A stretch of DNA of 64,000 bases from Hyphococcus formosus (GCF_046736345.1 NZ_CP157210.1:310001-374000), one strand, 5' to 3'. Shown: positions 8,737 through 18,222, counted from the first letter of the stretch. The notes: generated from the letters alone by a model not told the origin. Program-made: numbers and translations.

Positions 8737-9978
8737 TCAGGCGAACATTGCGCGTTTCTTGGCCAGTGCTGTCTGTTTGAGCAGCAGCGTAACCAAGGGG
8801 CGCGAGGTGAGGCGCGCCGCAAACACCCCGAAGGCGACGGCGAGTGCGCCAGTGGTCAGGATCGCATCCTGCGCCATGATGGATGGCGCATCGAGCAAGG
8901 AGACCAGAAACAGCGCTGAGGCTGCGCCCGGCGCGCCGCCAAACCAGGCGAGGAACATCTGACTCTCGCGCGGGAGCGTGGTTTTCTTGAGCGAGACCAG
9001 GCGCGGGCCTGCGCGCATGACCGTGACTGCCGCCGCGGCAAATAACACCGTCAGCAAATCTGCGTTGAATATGCGCGTCGCCAGAAGAAGACCGAAGCCG
9101 AAATAGGCAATCGGGGCCACATTGCGTTCAGCAATCCGGCGCAGACGTACGCGGGTGGTCACAAGCGCGGTTGATTGCTCGCCCCAGAGGAGGCCAGCCG
9201 CGGCAGCGGCGATCACCGGATGCGCGCCGATGAGCGGCGACAGGGCGAGCGCCAGCAAACCAGCCAAAATCGCAAAGCCGCCTGCTTTATTCTTATATTT
9301 CAATTGGTTACTGTAAAAAGCCGCAGCAAGACCTAAAGAGCCGCCAAGGGCAAAGCCGAACAATAGGCTCCGTGATGCTTCAAATACCGGGGTGACCAGC
9401 GGCATGCCCTGTGGCGCGGCGGTGGCAAGAGATTCCAAAATCACCGCGACTGGAATGCCCAGCGCGAGGATCGCGGCGCTTTCGAGCCGAACCGCTGCTT
9501 TAAGGGTCGATGGCGCTGGCGCGCCCGTTACTGCGCGGCGGTCGAAGGCCGCGCCGTTAAGGGTCAGCGCACCGGCCAAAAGAAAGGCAGCGCTAAAAGA
9601 AAGCTGGGGAACTAAAATGAATGCAGCTAATCCGCAAACGATCAGGAAGAGCGGCGCGCCCCCAATCGTCAGCCGGAAGGAGGCGGGACAAACCTGCGCC
9701 AGCCGGGTGATGCGAAATTGCGCGGCGGCGGCGAAGGCCAGCATCGCCAACAGAACATCGGCACCAGCGGCCACCCATTCGGACGGCATAAAGGGGGCAC
9801 CCGACGCGCGATAGGCAAGCGAAATCGTCGCGCCGGCAACCAGCATAATGGCAGGCGCGCGCGCGACATTATTCACCAATTTGGTGATGCCGATTTTGGG
9901 TCGGTTTAGAATCGAAAAGAACACGGCAAAGAAGGCCGCAGCCAGCAGTAAAGTCATAGGGAACGTTTCGACCGCCAT
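8737..9978 (-). CDS. Sodium/proton antiporter-like membrane protein (CPA1 fold, degenerate)
   Basis: 413 residues, about 12 hydrophobic helices. The order of segments follows CPA1 Na+/H+ exchangers: LLAGALTLNGAAFD resembles the family's GAxLxPTDP region, and WFGGAPGAASALFLVSL resembles its late WGGLRGA segment. The transport helix that should read ESxxND has RLESAAILALG around Glu166, so the paired Asn-Asp of the ion site is missing. It may be a transporter with another ion site, a regulatory relative, or inactive. The stop codon directly abuts the end of the kinase-like gene on the other strand. The membrane-protein call is firm; antiporter activity is doubtful. Confidence 0.7.
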   Translation of the reverse strand: MAVETFPMTLLLAAAFFAVFFSILNRPKIGITKLVNNVARAPAIMLVAGATISLAYRASGAPFMPSEWVAAGADVLLAMLAFAAAAQFRITRLAQVCPASFRLTIGGAPLFLIVCGLAAFILVPQLSFSAAFLLAGALTLNGAAFDRRAVTGAPAPSTLKAAVRLESAAILALGIPVAVILESLATAAPQGMPLVTPVFEASRSLLFGFALGGSLGLAAAFYSNQLKYKNKAGGFAILAGLLALALSPLIGAHPVIAAAAAGLLWGEQSTALVTTRVRLRRIAERNVAPIAYFGFGLLLATRIFNADLLTVLFAAAAVTVMRAGPRLVSLKKTTLPRESQMFLAWFGGAPGAASALFLVSLLDAPSIMAQDAILTTGALAVAFGVFAARLTSRPLVTLLLKQTALAKKRAMFA

Positions 9979-10068
9979 TGTCGTTCGGCGCTACACAACA
10001 TCGCCGAATCACTTAAGCGGATAGTGGATTGATCCGACTACAATTGCAAATTGAATTTTTGATAAGAA

Positions 10069-10092
10069 AGACCGCATGCGGTCTAATTTTTT
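10069..10092 (+). terminator. Rightward terminator-like palindrome with no upstream gene on its strand
   Basis: A perfect 16-base palindrome, AGACCGCATGCGGTCT (10069-10084), is followed by AA and six T. It reads as an intrinsic terminator for rightward transcription. The nearest gene to the left (8737-9978) points the other way, so any transcript it ends must begin within about 90 bases upstream, which would make it a small RNA. Alternatively it is an operator palindrome. Confidence 0.5.
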
Positions 10093-10198
10093 CCGCAGCT
10101 TTTCCGCAAAAATTTTAACAGCCATCTTCGCAGTCAAAATTGAAAATGAGTGTCAGGAAAAACTGTCGCGGTTCGATCCTAACACGGAAAAATTTTTG

Positions 10199-10227
10199 GT
10201 GGATAGATATCCACGGTATTTTTTTTG
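10199..10227 (+). terminator. Second terminator-like hairpin, 40 bases before the holin gene
   Basis: GTGGAT (10199-10204) pairs with ATCCAC (10209-10214), followed by GGTA and a run of nine T. It is 115 bases after a similar palindrome and just before the holin start at 10267. It could end a second short transcript or act as an attenuator for the holin gene. Confidence 0.45.
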
Positions 10228-10266
10228 CCCGTAAGGTTCCGTCCATTACATTTTGTTGAGGCGGTT

Positions 10267-10824
10267 ATGTCAGAAGAAAAAACAAAAGGGCGAATAAAGC
10301 GGGCGATCGTCAATATTGCGCCGGGGCTTGCGACAGCGCTTGGCGGGCCGCTGGCAGGGGCGGCGGTTGCGCAATTGTCGCGACTGATTTTCGGCAAAGA
10401 AAATATCGATGAAGAAACACTTTCTGCTGCGCTTGAAAAAGCAACACCGGAAACAATCCTCGCGATCAAAAAAGCCGAGCAGGAATTCAAAATTGAAATT
10501 GCAAAAACCAATGCAGAACTGCTTCGCGTTGATGCAAGTGACCGCGCCGATGCACGCGCGCGACAAATCAAAATGAATGACTGGACGCCGTCAATTTTAG
10601 GGGCGCTTGTCATTGTCGGATTTTTTGTGGTGCTTGGATTTATGATTGCGCGGAAATTGCCGCCGGGCACCGAAACCGAGTTTTCGATTATGCTGGGCGC
10701 ATTGGCGACCATGACCGCGGCGGTAGTCAATTATTTTTTCGGCTCGTCTGCCGGATCGCGAGAAAAAACACAGCTCATTGCGTATCCCGCAACGTCGCCA
10801 AAAGATGACGGGGCGGTGAGGTGA
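10267..10824 (+). CDS. GTA-type three-TM holin family protein
   Basis: 185 residues from ATG 10267, which has TTGAGG upstream. Hydrophobic segment one is about 14-37, then a charged helix (EEETLSAALEKATPET region), then the sequence DRADARARQIKMNDWTPSIL leading into membrane helices about 107-127 and 138-157, ending GSSAGSREK. This matches the character of the 3TM holin family found with gene transfer agents and prophages of alphaproteobacteria. Holins open the inner membrane so that a wall hydrolase can act. No phage structural genes are near. A transglycosylase-domain gene lies 1.2 kb downstream on the same strand with thiO between. The role is family inference. Confidence 0.7.
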   Translation: MSEEKTKGRIKRAIVNIAPGLATALGGPLAGAAVAQLSRLIFGKENIDEETLSAALEKATPETILAIKKAEQEFKIEIAKTNAELLRVDASDRADARARQIKMNDWTPSILGALVIVGFFVVLGFMIARKLPPGTETEFSIMLGALATMTAAVVNYFFGSSAGSREKTQLIAYPATSPKDDGAVR

Positions 10825-10858
10825 CAAAGCCCTCCGTGATGGTCATAAGAGCCGGATA

Positions 10859-11974
10859 ATGACAGTGAAGAATTTTGACATTGCGATAATTGGCGGCGGC
10901 GTGATCGGGCTTGCGCTCGCGCGCGCATTGCAAGATAGCGCCGGGTCGGTCGCGGTCATTGACGCCGCGCAGGAAATTCCGCCTGCGAGTTTTGCGGCGG
11001 CGGGGATGTTGTCGCCTTCGTTTGAAATTGCCGAACGCGGTGCCGCAATGGCCGAGCAGCTTTATCGGTTCGGTGCTTATTCATTGTCCCTATGGGCGGA
11101 CTATGCCCGTGGCCTCGAAGACGAAACCGGCTTGTCTGTCGATTATCGGGCCGACGGCACCTTAGGCGTCGCGCAATCAAACGAAGAGTTGGACGCGTGG
11201 AAAGAGCAGGCCCACCGCGTGTCATCGATGGGCGGGAATGTGTCGCTCATTTCCGGCGAAGAATGTCGGGCCCTAGAGCCCGCTTTATCGCCAAACATTG
11301 TCGGGGCCATGCTCGCGCCGTCGGACGCGCAGGTTGATCCGCGCCGATTGACGGATGCGCTTTCAAAAACGCTTTGGGGAGATCAAGTCAACGCGCGCAT
11401 AACCGAGATTACGAAATGCGGTGACGCCTATCGGCTCGTGACGAGTGACGGAACCGAATATGGCGCGGGCCGTGTTGTTATTGCTGGCGGCGCGATTAGC
11501 GGTCTCGTTTCGCGGGAGATGGTCTTTCCGGTAAAAGGCGAAGCTACGGCGTTGCATTTTGCGGAAGGGACCGTGAAGCGGGTGATCCGCAGCGACGGTG
11601 CCTATCTCTGTCCGAAGGCGGGCGGACGTTTGGTGATTGGCGCGAGTGAGACGCGCGGCCGCGATGATTTTGAAATCGATGCGGCGGCGATCACGGCGCT
11701 CAAAAGAAATGCGGCGGCACTGGTGCCGGTGCTCACCGATAGTCGCGAGTTGGAGCGCTGGTCCGGGCTTCGGCCCGGCACGCCCGACGGCGCGCCAATA
11801 TTAGGCAAGGATGAGAGCGGGTGTTTCCTCGCGCTCGGTCATTACCGGAACGGAATTTTGCATACGCCCGCCGCGACCGAAGCCATGGCGGCATTGATCC
11901 TCGGTATCGAACCCGCAGCTGAGTTAAAAGCGGCCCTTGCCGCGTTCGGGCCGGCGCGATTGGCCCAGCGATAA
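10859..11974 (+). CDS. thiO: Glycine oxidase ThiO-like FAD-dependent amino-acid oxidase
   Basis: 371 residues of the DAO family. The dinucleotide motif IIGGGVIGLALA is at about 10-21, then PASFAAAGMLSP, a region typical of ThiO, and a C-terminal GHYRNGILHTPAATE FAD-binding stretch. ThiO oxidises glycine to the imine used to build the thiazole of thiamine in aerobic bacteria. The partner genes thiS and thiG lie together at 22537-23527, about 11 kb away, so the pathway is split. It starts 34 bases after the holin gene. A different D-amino-acid-oxidase substrate is possible but less likely given the ThiO-like ends. Confidence 0.82.
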   Translation: MTVKNFDIAIIGGGVIGLALARALQDSAGSVAVIDAAQEIPPASFAAAGMLSPSFEIAERGAAMAEQLYRFGAYSLSLWADYARGLEDETGLSVDYRADGTLGVAQSNEELDAWKEQAHRVSSMGGNVSLISGEECRALEPALSPNIVGAMLAPSDAQVDPRRLTDALSKTLWGDQVNARITEITKCGDAYRLVTSDGTEYGAGRVVIAGGAISGLVSREMVFPVKGEATALHFAEGTVKRVIRSDGAYLCPKAGGRLVIGASETRGRDDFEIDAAAITALKRNAAALVPVLTDSRELERWSGLRPGTPDGAPILGKDESGCFLALGHYRNGILHTPAATEAMAALILGIEPAAELKAALAAFGPARLAQR

Positions 11975-12030
11975 ATAGTTAGCGCTTTATTGACGATTTA
12001 GCGTCAAATTACCCTTGAGAGAGGCAATTC

Positions 12031-12849
12031 ATGACGACAGAAATCGCCGCCAATGCGACCTCGGGTGCTGCGCTTGTCACAAGCGCGGTTAAGCGCGCGA
12101 GCACGTCTACGGGCGCGGGTTTTGATTTCCTTATGAAAATGGCGGCGCGCGAGAGCGGTTTTGACCCGAACGCAAAGGCGCAGACCTCGACCGCCTCTGG
12201 CCTGTTCCAGTTCATCGAACAGACCTGGCTTTCAACGGTCAAAAAATATGGCGCAGATCATGGCATGGCCGCTGAGGCGAATGCGATCGCGCGCAATGGC
12301 AATGGCCGTTATGAAGTTTCGGACACCGCCACGCGCGAAAAGATTTTAAACATGCGTTTTGACGCGAATGCGGCGTCCGCTATGGCGGGCGAGCTTGCGA
12401 ATGAAAACAAGACCATGCTCGAAGGCCGCTTGGGCCGTGCTGTTTCCAGCGCTGATCTCTATACGGCGCATTTTCTCGGGCCGAGCGGGGCGGTAAAGCT
12501 TTTATCCGCCGCCTCAAATGCCAAGGCCGCTGATCTTTTACCGCAAGCGGCGAAGGCAAATCATAATGTCTTTTATGATGGGAGCCGGGCAAAGAGCGTG
12601 GGCGAAGTCGTCGCCTCTATCGCAAAGTCGATGCATGGTGATACGCCAAATGTGCCGCAGAATGTTGCTGTTGCGTCGGAGCCGGAACCCGTCAAACGAT
12701 ATGCGGGACAGATTTTCGATGCCTTCACCGCGCCGACCGTAACGCGCCCAGTGCCAAGTGGACTTAGCGCGATGGCGATGGCTGTGCTTGATGCGCTCGA
12801 CCCAACGGAGTTACGTTCAGAGCGTAATGAGCGCGACCCGCTCCGCTAA
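12031..12849 (+). CDS. Lytic transglycosylase (SLT domain) protein
   Basis: 272 residues. The SLT domain is about 28-80, with catalytic Glu41 in MAARESGFDPNAKA followed by the TASGLFQFIEQTW substrate-binding stretch. The remaining 190 residues are Ala-rich with a conserved-looking region around ADLYTAHFLGPSGAVKLL, known from alphaproteobacterial members. No classical signal peptide is visible, so export would need another route. GAGAGGC precedes the ATG. It should cleave peptidoglycan; a flagellar, secretion-related or lysis role are all possible. It ends two bases from the convergent pentapeptide-repeat gene. Confidence 0.85.
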   Translation: MTTEIAANATSGAALVTSAVKRASTSTGAGFDFLMKMAARESGFDPNAKAQTSTASGLFQFIEQTWLSTVKKYGADHGMAAEANAIARNGNGRYEVSDTATREKILNMRFDANAASAMAGELANENKTMLEGRLGRAVSSADLYTAHFLGPSGAVKLLSAASNAKAADLLPQAAKANHNVFYDGSRAKSVGEVVASIAKSMHGDTPNVPQNVAVASEPEPVKRYAGQIFDAFTAPTVTRPVPSGLSAMAMAVLDALDPTELRSERNERDPLR

Positions 12850-12851
12850 TC

Positions 12852-13700
12852 TCAGCATCTTGGTGCAGTAACATTTGGGGGGAGTTTTGTATCCCCATCG
12901 ACGCAAGCCGATGCGAGTTGTTCCGTCGTCAGATTAACGGCAGCCGATAAGTCGGCACCATAAAGCTCAGCGCCGGTTAAATCCGCAGCTTTCATGTCAG
13001 CGCCCGCAAAGGTGCTTTTATGCAAAAGAGCATTTGTAAATCTAACGCCAGTCAAATTCGCCCCTTCAAAACGGACCTTTTTGGCTTCAACACCGACGAA
13101 ACTCGCACCGGCACTATAGGCCGCCCGGAGGTCAGCACCGTTTAGCGTAGAACCAGCAAGACTTGTGAAAGAAATATCCGCGTCGACGAATAACGCATTT
13201 GAAAAATCGGCTGCGCGGGCTTTGGCTTCGCGCAGTTCCGCGCCGGAAAAGTCTGCGCCTGGAAACATGGCAGCGTTTAAATTGGCTTTGGCCATACGCG
13301 CGCCCTTAAAATTTGTTGCTTCGCCCGATGCGCCTTCAAGACTGATTCCGTCCAATAGCGCGCCGTTGAATTGCGTCTCGCTTAGAGTAGAGCCCGCGAA
13401 GTTCATATTTGGCAGATCAAGATTGGCGAATGTTTCGCCGGTCAGATCTTGCATGCTTCGGCCTGCGTTCTTTGCGGCGTTTTTACTGCCTGAAAGAGAA
13501 GGGAGTTTAATCCCGGTACGTTCTAGCGCGGAGCTGAGTTCCGGGCCAATATGATCTGCCTGTGTGAGCGGTTTGGCGATTTCCTTACCCAGATCAACAA
13601 CAGGGTTTGGTTTTTTATATGTTTTAGAACCCGGTGTTATCGTCGTCACTAACGACATCACCGCGATCATCAACAATATAACGAGCGCAACCAACTTCAT
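12852..13700 (-). CDS. Pentapeptide-repeat protein with N-terminal membrane anchor
   Basis: 282 residues. A hydrophobic N-terminal segment about 4-22 acts as anchor or signal. A linker follows, and from about residue 90 to 265 come successive five-residue repeats of the A(D/N)LxX type, which fold into a right-handed square beta-helix. AGGAGTAGG sits before the ATG. Such proteins act as scaffolds or DNA mimics, but with an envelope signal a periplasmic structural role is more likely. No neighbour suggests a partner. Confidence 0.85.
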   Translation of the reverse strand: MKLVALVILLMIAVMSLVTTITPGSKTYKKPNPVVDLGKEIAKPLTQADHIGPELSSALERTGIKLPSLSGSKNAAKNAGRSMQDLTGETFANLDLPNMNFAGSTLSETQFNGALLDGISLEGASGEATNFKGARMAKANLNAAMFPGADFSGAELREAKARAADFSNALFVDADISFTSLAGSTLNGADLRAAYSAGASFVGVEAKKVRFEGANLTGVRFTNALLHKSTFAGADMKAADLTGAELYGADLSAAVNLTTEQLASACVDGDTKLPPNVTAPRC

Positions 13701-13809
13701 TTTATGCCTACTCCTATTCGATCAGGCAGTTTACGCTGAAGGTGGTCAAGGATCGCTTAAGGATAATAAATTAATTTGCTGTACCAAAATGGGACAGAAC
13801 TAGGCCGTA

Positions 13810-16800
13810 TCAGGAACATCCGGTTGATGCGCCGCAGCTTTCGCATTTGAGGCACGCACCATTCCTGACCATCGTGAACTGGCCGCAATCGGGGCAGGCA
13901 TCGCCTTCATAGCCCTTTATGCGCGCGTCCTGACGGGCATTGTTGCGCGGGGTCGCCAATACGCCGCGCGGCGCTTTTTGGTTGACCGCATCGGCAAGTT
14001 TGGCCACCTGCGCTTCAATCTCGGGCGCGGTTTCAGCCCGCACGGGTGCGTCTTCTTCCGGCTCGATTTCAACCGTATCGGTTTCAATGTTCTCGTTGCT
14101 TGGGCGCCGGCTACCGCTTTCATTGGCGGAGTCGCGCAATCGATCGAAATCGCCGCCGCGCAAAATCACCAGATTGTCCGTCACCGTCGAGCGTGAAAAG
14201 CCCTTTGAGATAAGCCGTGTTGCATCGGCTTGTGTTTTCTCTTCGCTGACCCCGCGGCCAATCGCGTCAACCGCAGATTCTTCGGGATTCACATGGGCAA
14301 GATCGGTCCGGCCAAGATAGGAGATCGCCAACTCGCGGAAGATATAATCGAGGATCGACGTCGCGTTTTTAATCTGGTCGTTGCCTTGCACCGGTCCCGA
14401 GGGATCAAACCGGGTAAATACATAGGCGTCGACAAATTCCTCTAGCGGCACGCCATATTGAAGGCCAAGTGAAACCGCGATTGCGAAATTATTCATCAGT
14501 GATCGGAACGCGGCACCTTCTTTGTGCATGTCCACAAAAAGTTCGCCTAATTCGCCATCATCAAACTCACCGGTGTGCAGATAGACTTTGTGTCCACCGA
14601 CGATAGCTTTCTGGATATAGCCTTTGCGCCGGTCGGGCAGGCGACGGCGGCCGGGCGTGCGCTCTATAATGCGCTCGACAATACGTTCCGCGACGACTTT
14701 TGATTTCTGCGCGGCGGGCGCTTCCATCAATTCGTCATCGATCAGGTCGTCATCTTCGTCTTCGTCACTGTCAGCGGCGAGCAGCGCAGACGAAAGTGGC
14801 TGCGATAATTTTGACCCGTCCCGATAAAGTGCAATGGATTTAAGGCCCATTTTCCAAGCCATCATATAGCTTTGGGCGCAGTCGCCGATGCTCGCATGAT
14901 TAGGGAGGTTGACGGTTTTTGAAATCGCCCCGGAAATAAACGGCTGAACCGCAGCCATAATCTTCAGATGCGCCTCAACCGACAGGGCGCGGGTGCCAAT
15001 CCGTCCACATGGGGTTGCGCAGTCAAAGACAGGATAATGCTCAAGCTTGAGATGCGGCGCGCTCTCGACCGTCATCGCGCCACAGCAATAGAGATTGGCC
15101 TGATGGATTTCTTCGTCGGAAAAACCGAGGAAGCGCAGAACTTCATAACCCGTGGCACCAAGCTGCGACGCATGAAGCCCCAGCACATGGATGCAAAAAT
15201 CTTCGCCGAGTGCTTGCGGCGTAAACGCATAGGTAAGGTCGAAGATTGTTTTCAGGCGATCTTCGAGGGCTTTGATGTGGCGGTCTTCAAACCCTTCGCG
15301 GCGGAGGTCATCAAGATTGAAACCAGGCGCACCTTCAAGCGTGCCGCGTCCGGCCGCATAGTGGCTGATGTCGTCAATTTCCTGATCGCTATAGTCCAGC
15401 GCTTTTAACGCGGCGGGTACGGACCGGTTGACGATTTTCAACATTCCGCCGCCAGCAAGCTTTTTGAATTTGACCAGCGCGAAATCCGGCTCAATGCCGG
15501 TCGTGTCGCAATCCATGATGAGGCCGATGGTGCCGGTCGGGGCAACGACACTGACCTGCGCATTCCGGAAACCATTGATTGCGCCGAGCTCATAAGCCTC
15601 GTTCCAGACCCGGCGCGCCGCAAGGCTAAGTTCGTTCCATGGGCAGGCATTGGCATCGAATACCAATGGCTCAACGTCCAGCCCTTCAAATTCGCCGCCA
15701 ATTGCGGTGCCTACACAGGCACGGCGATGATTGCGCATCACCCGCATCATGGCGTCGCGATTTTTCGAATATTTGGCGAATGGCCCGACCGCGGATGCCA
15801 TTTCGGCAGAGGCGCGATAGGCGGAGCCCGTCATAAGCGCGGAAATGCCTGCGGCCACTGCACGTGCTTCATCGCTGTCATAGGCGAGACCCGATGACAT
15901 CAAGAGGCCGCCAAGATTGGCAAAACCAAGGCCCAATGTTCTGTAGTCAAAGGACCTCTGCGCGATTTCCTGTGACGGGTATTGCGCCATCATCACCGAA
16001 ATTTCGAGGGTCAGAGTCCAGAGGCGACAAGCATGTTCAAACAGGTCTGCGTCAAACCCTGTTTCGGTTTTGAACTTCAGCAAATTGAGCGAGGCAAGAT
16101 TACACGCCGTGTCGTCAAGGAACATATATTCCGAACACGGGTTTGAAGCGCGGATATCACCGCCCTCAGGGCAAGTATGCCAGGCGTTAATCGTATCATG
16201 AAATTGCACGCCGGGATCAGCGCAGGTCCATGCGGCGGTGCATATCTCACCCCAGAGATCGCGGGCGCGGATGGTTTTCATCGTTGCGCCATCAGTCCGG
16301 CGGGTGAGGTGCCAATTCAGGTCATTATTGACCGCATTGAGAAAATGATCCGTAACCCGAATAGAGTTATTGGCGTTCTGCCCCGAAACCGTCCGATAGC
16401 TTTCGGAATCCCAATCCAGATCGAAAACTTCAAGCTCAATCTCTTTGAATCCCTGGCGGGCAAAATCGATCACCCGGCGGATCGACGCATCGGGCACATA
16501 GGCTTTTTTTGCGTCTTTGATCGCAGATTTCAGTGTCTCGTTTTTCTTTGGATCGAAACGAGTTTCATCGTCACTACTCGCCCAAACCGCGTCGAGCACT
16601 TTGGGCAAATGTTTCGCGAGGGTCTTTGATCCCGATACAAGCGCTGCGACTTTTTCTTCTTCGCGGATTTTCCAAGAAACGAATTCTTCAATATCGGGAT
16701 GGTCAACGTCGACAACCACCATCTTTGCGGCACGCCGGGTTGTACCGCCGGATTTGACAGCGCCGGCTGCGGTATCACCGACCTTGAGGAAGCTTAAAAG

Positions 16801-17559
16801 GCCAGAGCTTTTTCCGCCGCTCGAAAGCGGTTCATTCGCGCCGCGAATATTTGAGAAGTTTGTACCCGAGCCTGAGCCGTATTTGAAAAGCAGGGCTTCG
16901 CGTTTCCAAAGATCCATGACGCCGCCATCGCCAGTGAGCGTGTCATCGACTGCTTGGATAAAACAGGCATGGGGTTGTGGCCGTTCATAGGCGCTTTCGG
17001 ATTCGGTCAGCAGGCCCGAAGCATGATCGACAAAATAGTGTCCCTGACCGGCAGCATCGATACCGTAAGCCCAGTGCAATCCGGTATTGAACCATTGCGG
17101 GCTGTTAGGCGCTGCGATCTGCATCGCGAGCATGAAGCGCATTTCTTCAAGATAGGCGCGCGCGCCATCTTCGTCGTCGAAATATCCGCCCTTCCATCCC
17201 CAATAGGCCCATGCGCCGGCCATCCGGTCGAACACCTGTTTCGCCGAGGTTTCGGGGCCATAGCGCTTTTCGGCCGGTAATTTGGCCAGCGCCGCGATAT
17301 CAGGCATGGAGCGTTGCAGAAACGCAGGAACGCCTTTTTCCTTAACTTTCTTCGTCTTGGCCGGAACACCCGCTTTTCGCAGATATTTCTGCGCCAAAAT
17401 GTCGACTGCGGTCTGGCTCCAATCCTTGGGGACCTCCAGATCGCGCATTTCAAAGATGGTTTCACCGGAAATCGAGCGAATTTCCGAATCAGCACGGCGA
17501 AAGACGATCGCGCCATAGGGCGCGGCGGTCTTGTCGGAAAATCGCCGATCGATTCGCAT
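13810..17559 (-). CDS. nrdJ: Vitamin B12-dependent (class II) ribonucleotide reductase
   Basis: 1249 residues, the full size of the long NrdJ form. The catalytic barrel carries NPCSEYMFLDDTACNLASLNL, the HACFIQAVDDTL strand near residue 200, and CDTTGIEPDFALVKFKKL. The C-terminus ends in a cysteine cluster, CPDCGQF...CLKCESCGASTGCS, which binds metal and reduces the active site. It converts ribonucleotides to deoxyribonucleotides using adenosylcobalamin and needs no oxygen. It stands alone, opposite the NDUFA12 gene. No cobalamin riboswitch was seen upstream. Confidence 0.96.
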   Translation of the reverse strand: MRIDRRFSDKTAAPYGAIVFRRADSEIRSISGETIFEMRDLEVPKDWSQTAVDILAQKYLRKAGVPAKTKKVKEKGVPAFLQRSMPDIAALAKLPAEKRYGPETSAKQVFDRMAGAWAYWGWKGGYFDDEDGARAYLEEMRFMLAMQIAAPNSPQWFNTGLHWAYGIDAAGQGHYFVDHASGLLTESESAYERPQPHACFIQAVDDTLTGDGGVMDLWKREALLFKYGSGSGTNFSNIRGANEPLSSGGKSSGLLSFLKVGDTAAGAVKSGGTTRRAAKMVVVDVDHPDIEEFVSWKIREEEKVAALVSGSKTLAKHLPKVLDAVWASSDDETRFDPKKNETLKSAIKDAKKAYVPDASIRRVIDFARQGFKEIELEVFDLDWDSESYRTVSGQNANNSIRVTDHFLNAVNNDLNWHLTRRTDGATMKTIRARDLWGEICTAAWTCADPGVQFHDTINAWHTCPEGGDIRASNPCSEYMFLDDTACNLASLNLLKFKTETGFDADLFEHACRLWTLTLEISVMMAQYPSQEIAQRSFDYRTLGLGFANLGGLLMSSGLAYDSDEARAVAAGISALMTGSAYRASAEMASAVGPFAKYSKNRDAMMRVMRNHRRACVGTAIGGEFEGLDVEPLVFDANACPWNELSLAARRVWNEAYELGAINGFRNAQVSVVAPTGTIGLIMDCDTTGIEPDFALVKFKKLAGGGMLKIVNRSVPAALKALDYSDQEIDDISHYAAGRGTLEGAPGFNLDDLRREGFEDRHIKALEDRLKTIFDLTYAFTPQALGEDFCIHVLGLHASQLGATGYEVLRFLGFSDEEIHQANLYCCGAMTVESAPHLKLEHYPVFDCATPCGRIGTRALSVEAHLKIMAAVQPFISGAISKTVNLPNHASIGDCAQSYMMAWKMGLKSIALYRDGSKLSQPLSSALLAADSDEDEDDDLIDDELMEAPAAQKSKVVAERIVERIIERTPGRRRLPDRRKGYIQKAIVGGHKVYLHTGEFDDGELGELFVDMHKEGAAFRSLMNNFAIAVSLGLQYGVPLEEFVDAYVFTRFDPSGPVQGNDQIKNATSILDYIFRELAISYLGRTDLAHVNPEESAVDAIGRGVSEEKTQADATRLISKGFSRSTVTDNLVILRGGDFDRLRDSANESGSRRPSNENIETDTVEIEPEEDAPVRAETAPEIEAQVAKLADAVNQKAPRGVLATPRNNARQDARIKGYEGDACPDCGQFTMVRNGACLKCESCGASTGCS

Positions 17560-17778
17560 TTTATCACCTAATCTGGGCTATTCGGCCGTTCAGACCCCAA
17601 ATATAGTCATTCCAACCTACTGGCTCCACCCGTTTTCGCCTGAATTCAAGGGGAAAACGGTTAATTCACCTAAGTTGGTGGTGTGGCGCGGTGGTCTATT
17701 GCTCGACTGGCCAACGGGCGCCATATTCGCGCCGCGAGAGGCGGCTATTATGGTCGCAAAAGAATTCGGGATATCCGC

Positions 17779-18189
17779 ATGTTTGCAAAGCTATTCACTT
17801 GGTGGAACACCTCCACCCTCGGCACATCCTTCACCCTATGGCGCAAAGGTGCGCGGCTTGTCGGCACCGACGAGCAGGGAAACCGCTATTATGAAGAGGC
17901 AGGGTCGAGCCTGCCCGGTAGCGAAGGCACGCGGCCACGGCGCTGGGTCGTTTATCATGGGATTGCCGAAGCTTCGCGCGTACCATCCGATTGGCATGGC
18001 TGGCTGCACCACACCTTCGACGAGGCACCAACAGTGGCTCCACTTACGCGCCGGGCTTTTGAAAAAGACCACCTTCCCAACATGACGGGGACACCACTGG
18101 CCTATCATCCCAAGGGGAGCCTTGCCCTCGCGGATGGTCCCAAGAATGTGAATGATGATTATGAGGCATGGTCACCTGAGAACGTATAA
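17779..18189 (+). CDS. NADH:ubiquinone oxidoreductase accessory subunit, NDUFA12 family
   Basis: 136 residues from ATG 17779 (MFAKLFTWW); an in-frame start 96 bases earlier adds basic residues not typical of the family. It has the NDUFA12/B17.2 hallmarks: an N-terminal Trp-Trp stretch, TLWRKGARLVGTDEQGNRYYEE, RRWVVYHG, and WHGWLHHTFDEAP. This is an accessory subunit of respiratory complex I shared by alphaproteobacteria and mitochondria. It is followed by mlaD, a usual neighbour in this class. Confidence 0.93.
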   Translation: MFAKLFTWWNTSTLGTSFTLWRKGARLVGTDEQGNRYYEEAGSSLPGSEGTRPRRWVVYHGIAEASRVPSDWHGWLHHTFDEAPTVAPLTRRAFEKDHLPNMTGTPLAYHPKGSLALADGPKNVNDDYEAWSPENV

Positions 18190-18222
18190 GATCCGGTGAT
18201 CTGAAACGAGGGGAGTGCTCCC

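Noticed and set aside
17560..17778. Cobalamin riboswitch or NrdR box before nrdJ
   Set aside because: No B12-box sequence and only a weak partial NrdR-like stretch; not supportable.
17531..18085. 184-codon rightward frame overlapping the NDUFA12 gene
   Set aside because: It is a frame shadow; the NDUFA12 frame carries all family motifs.
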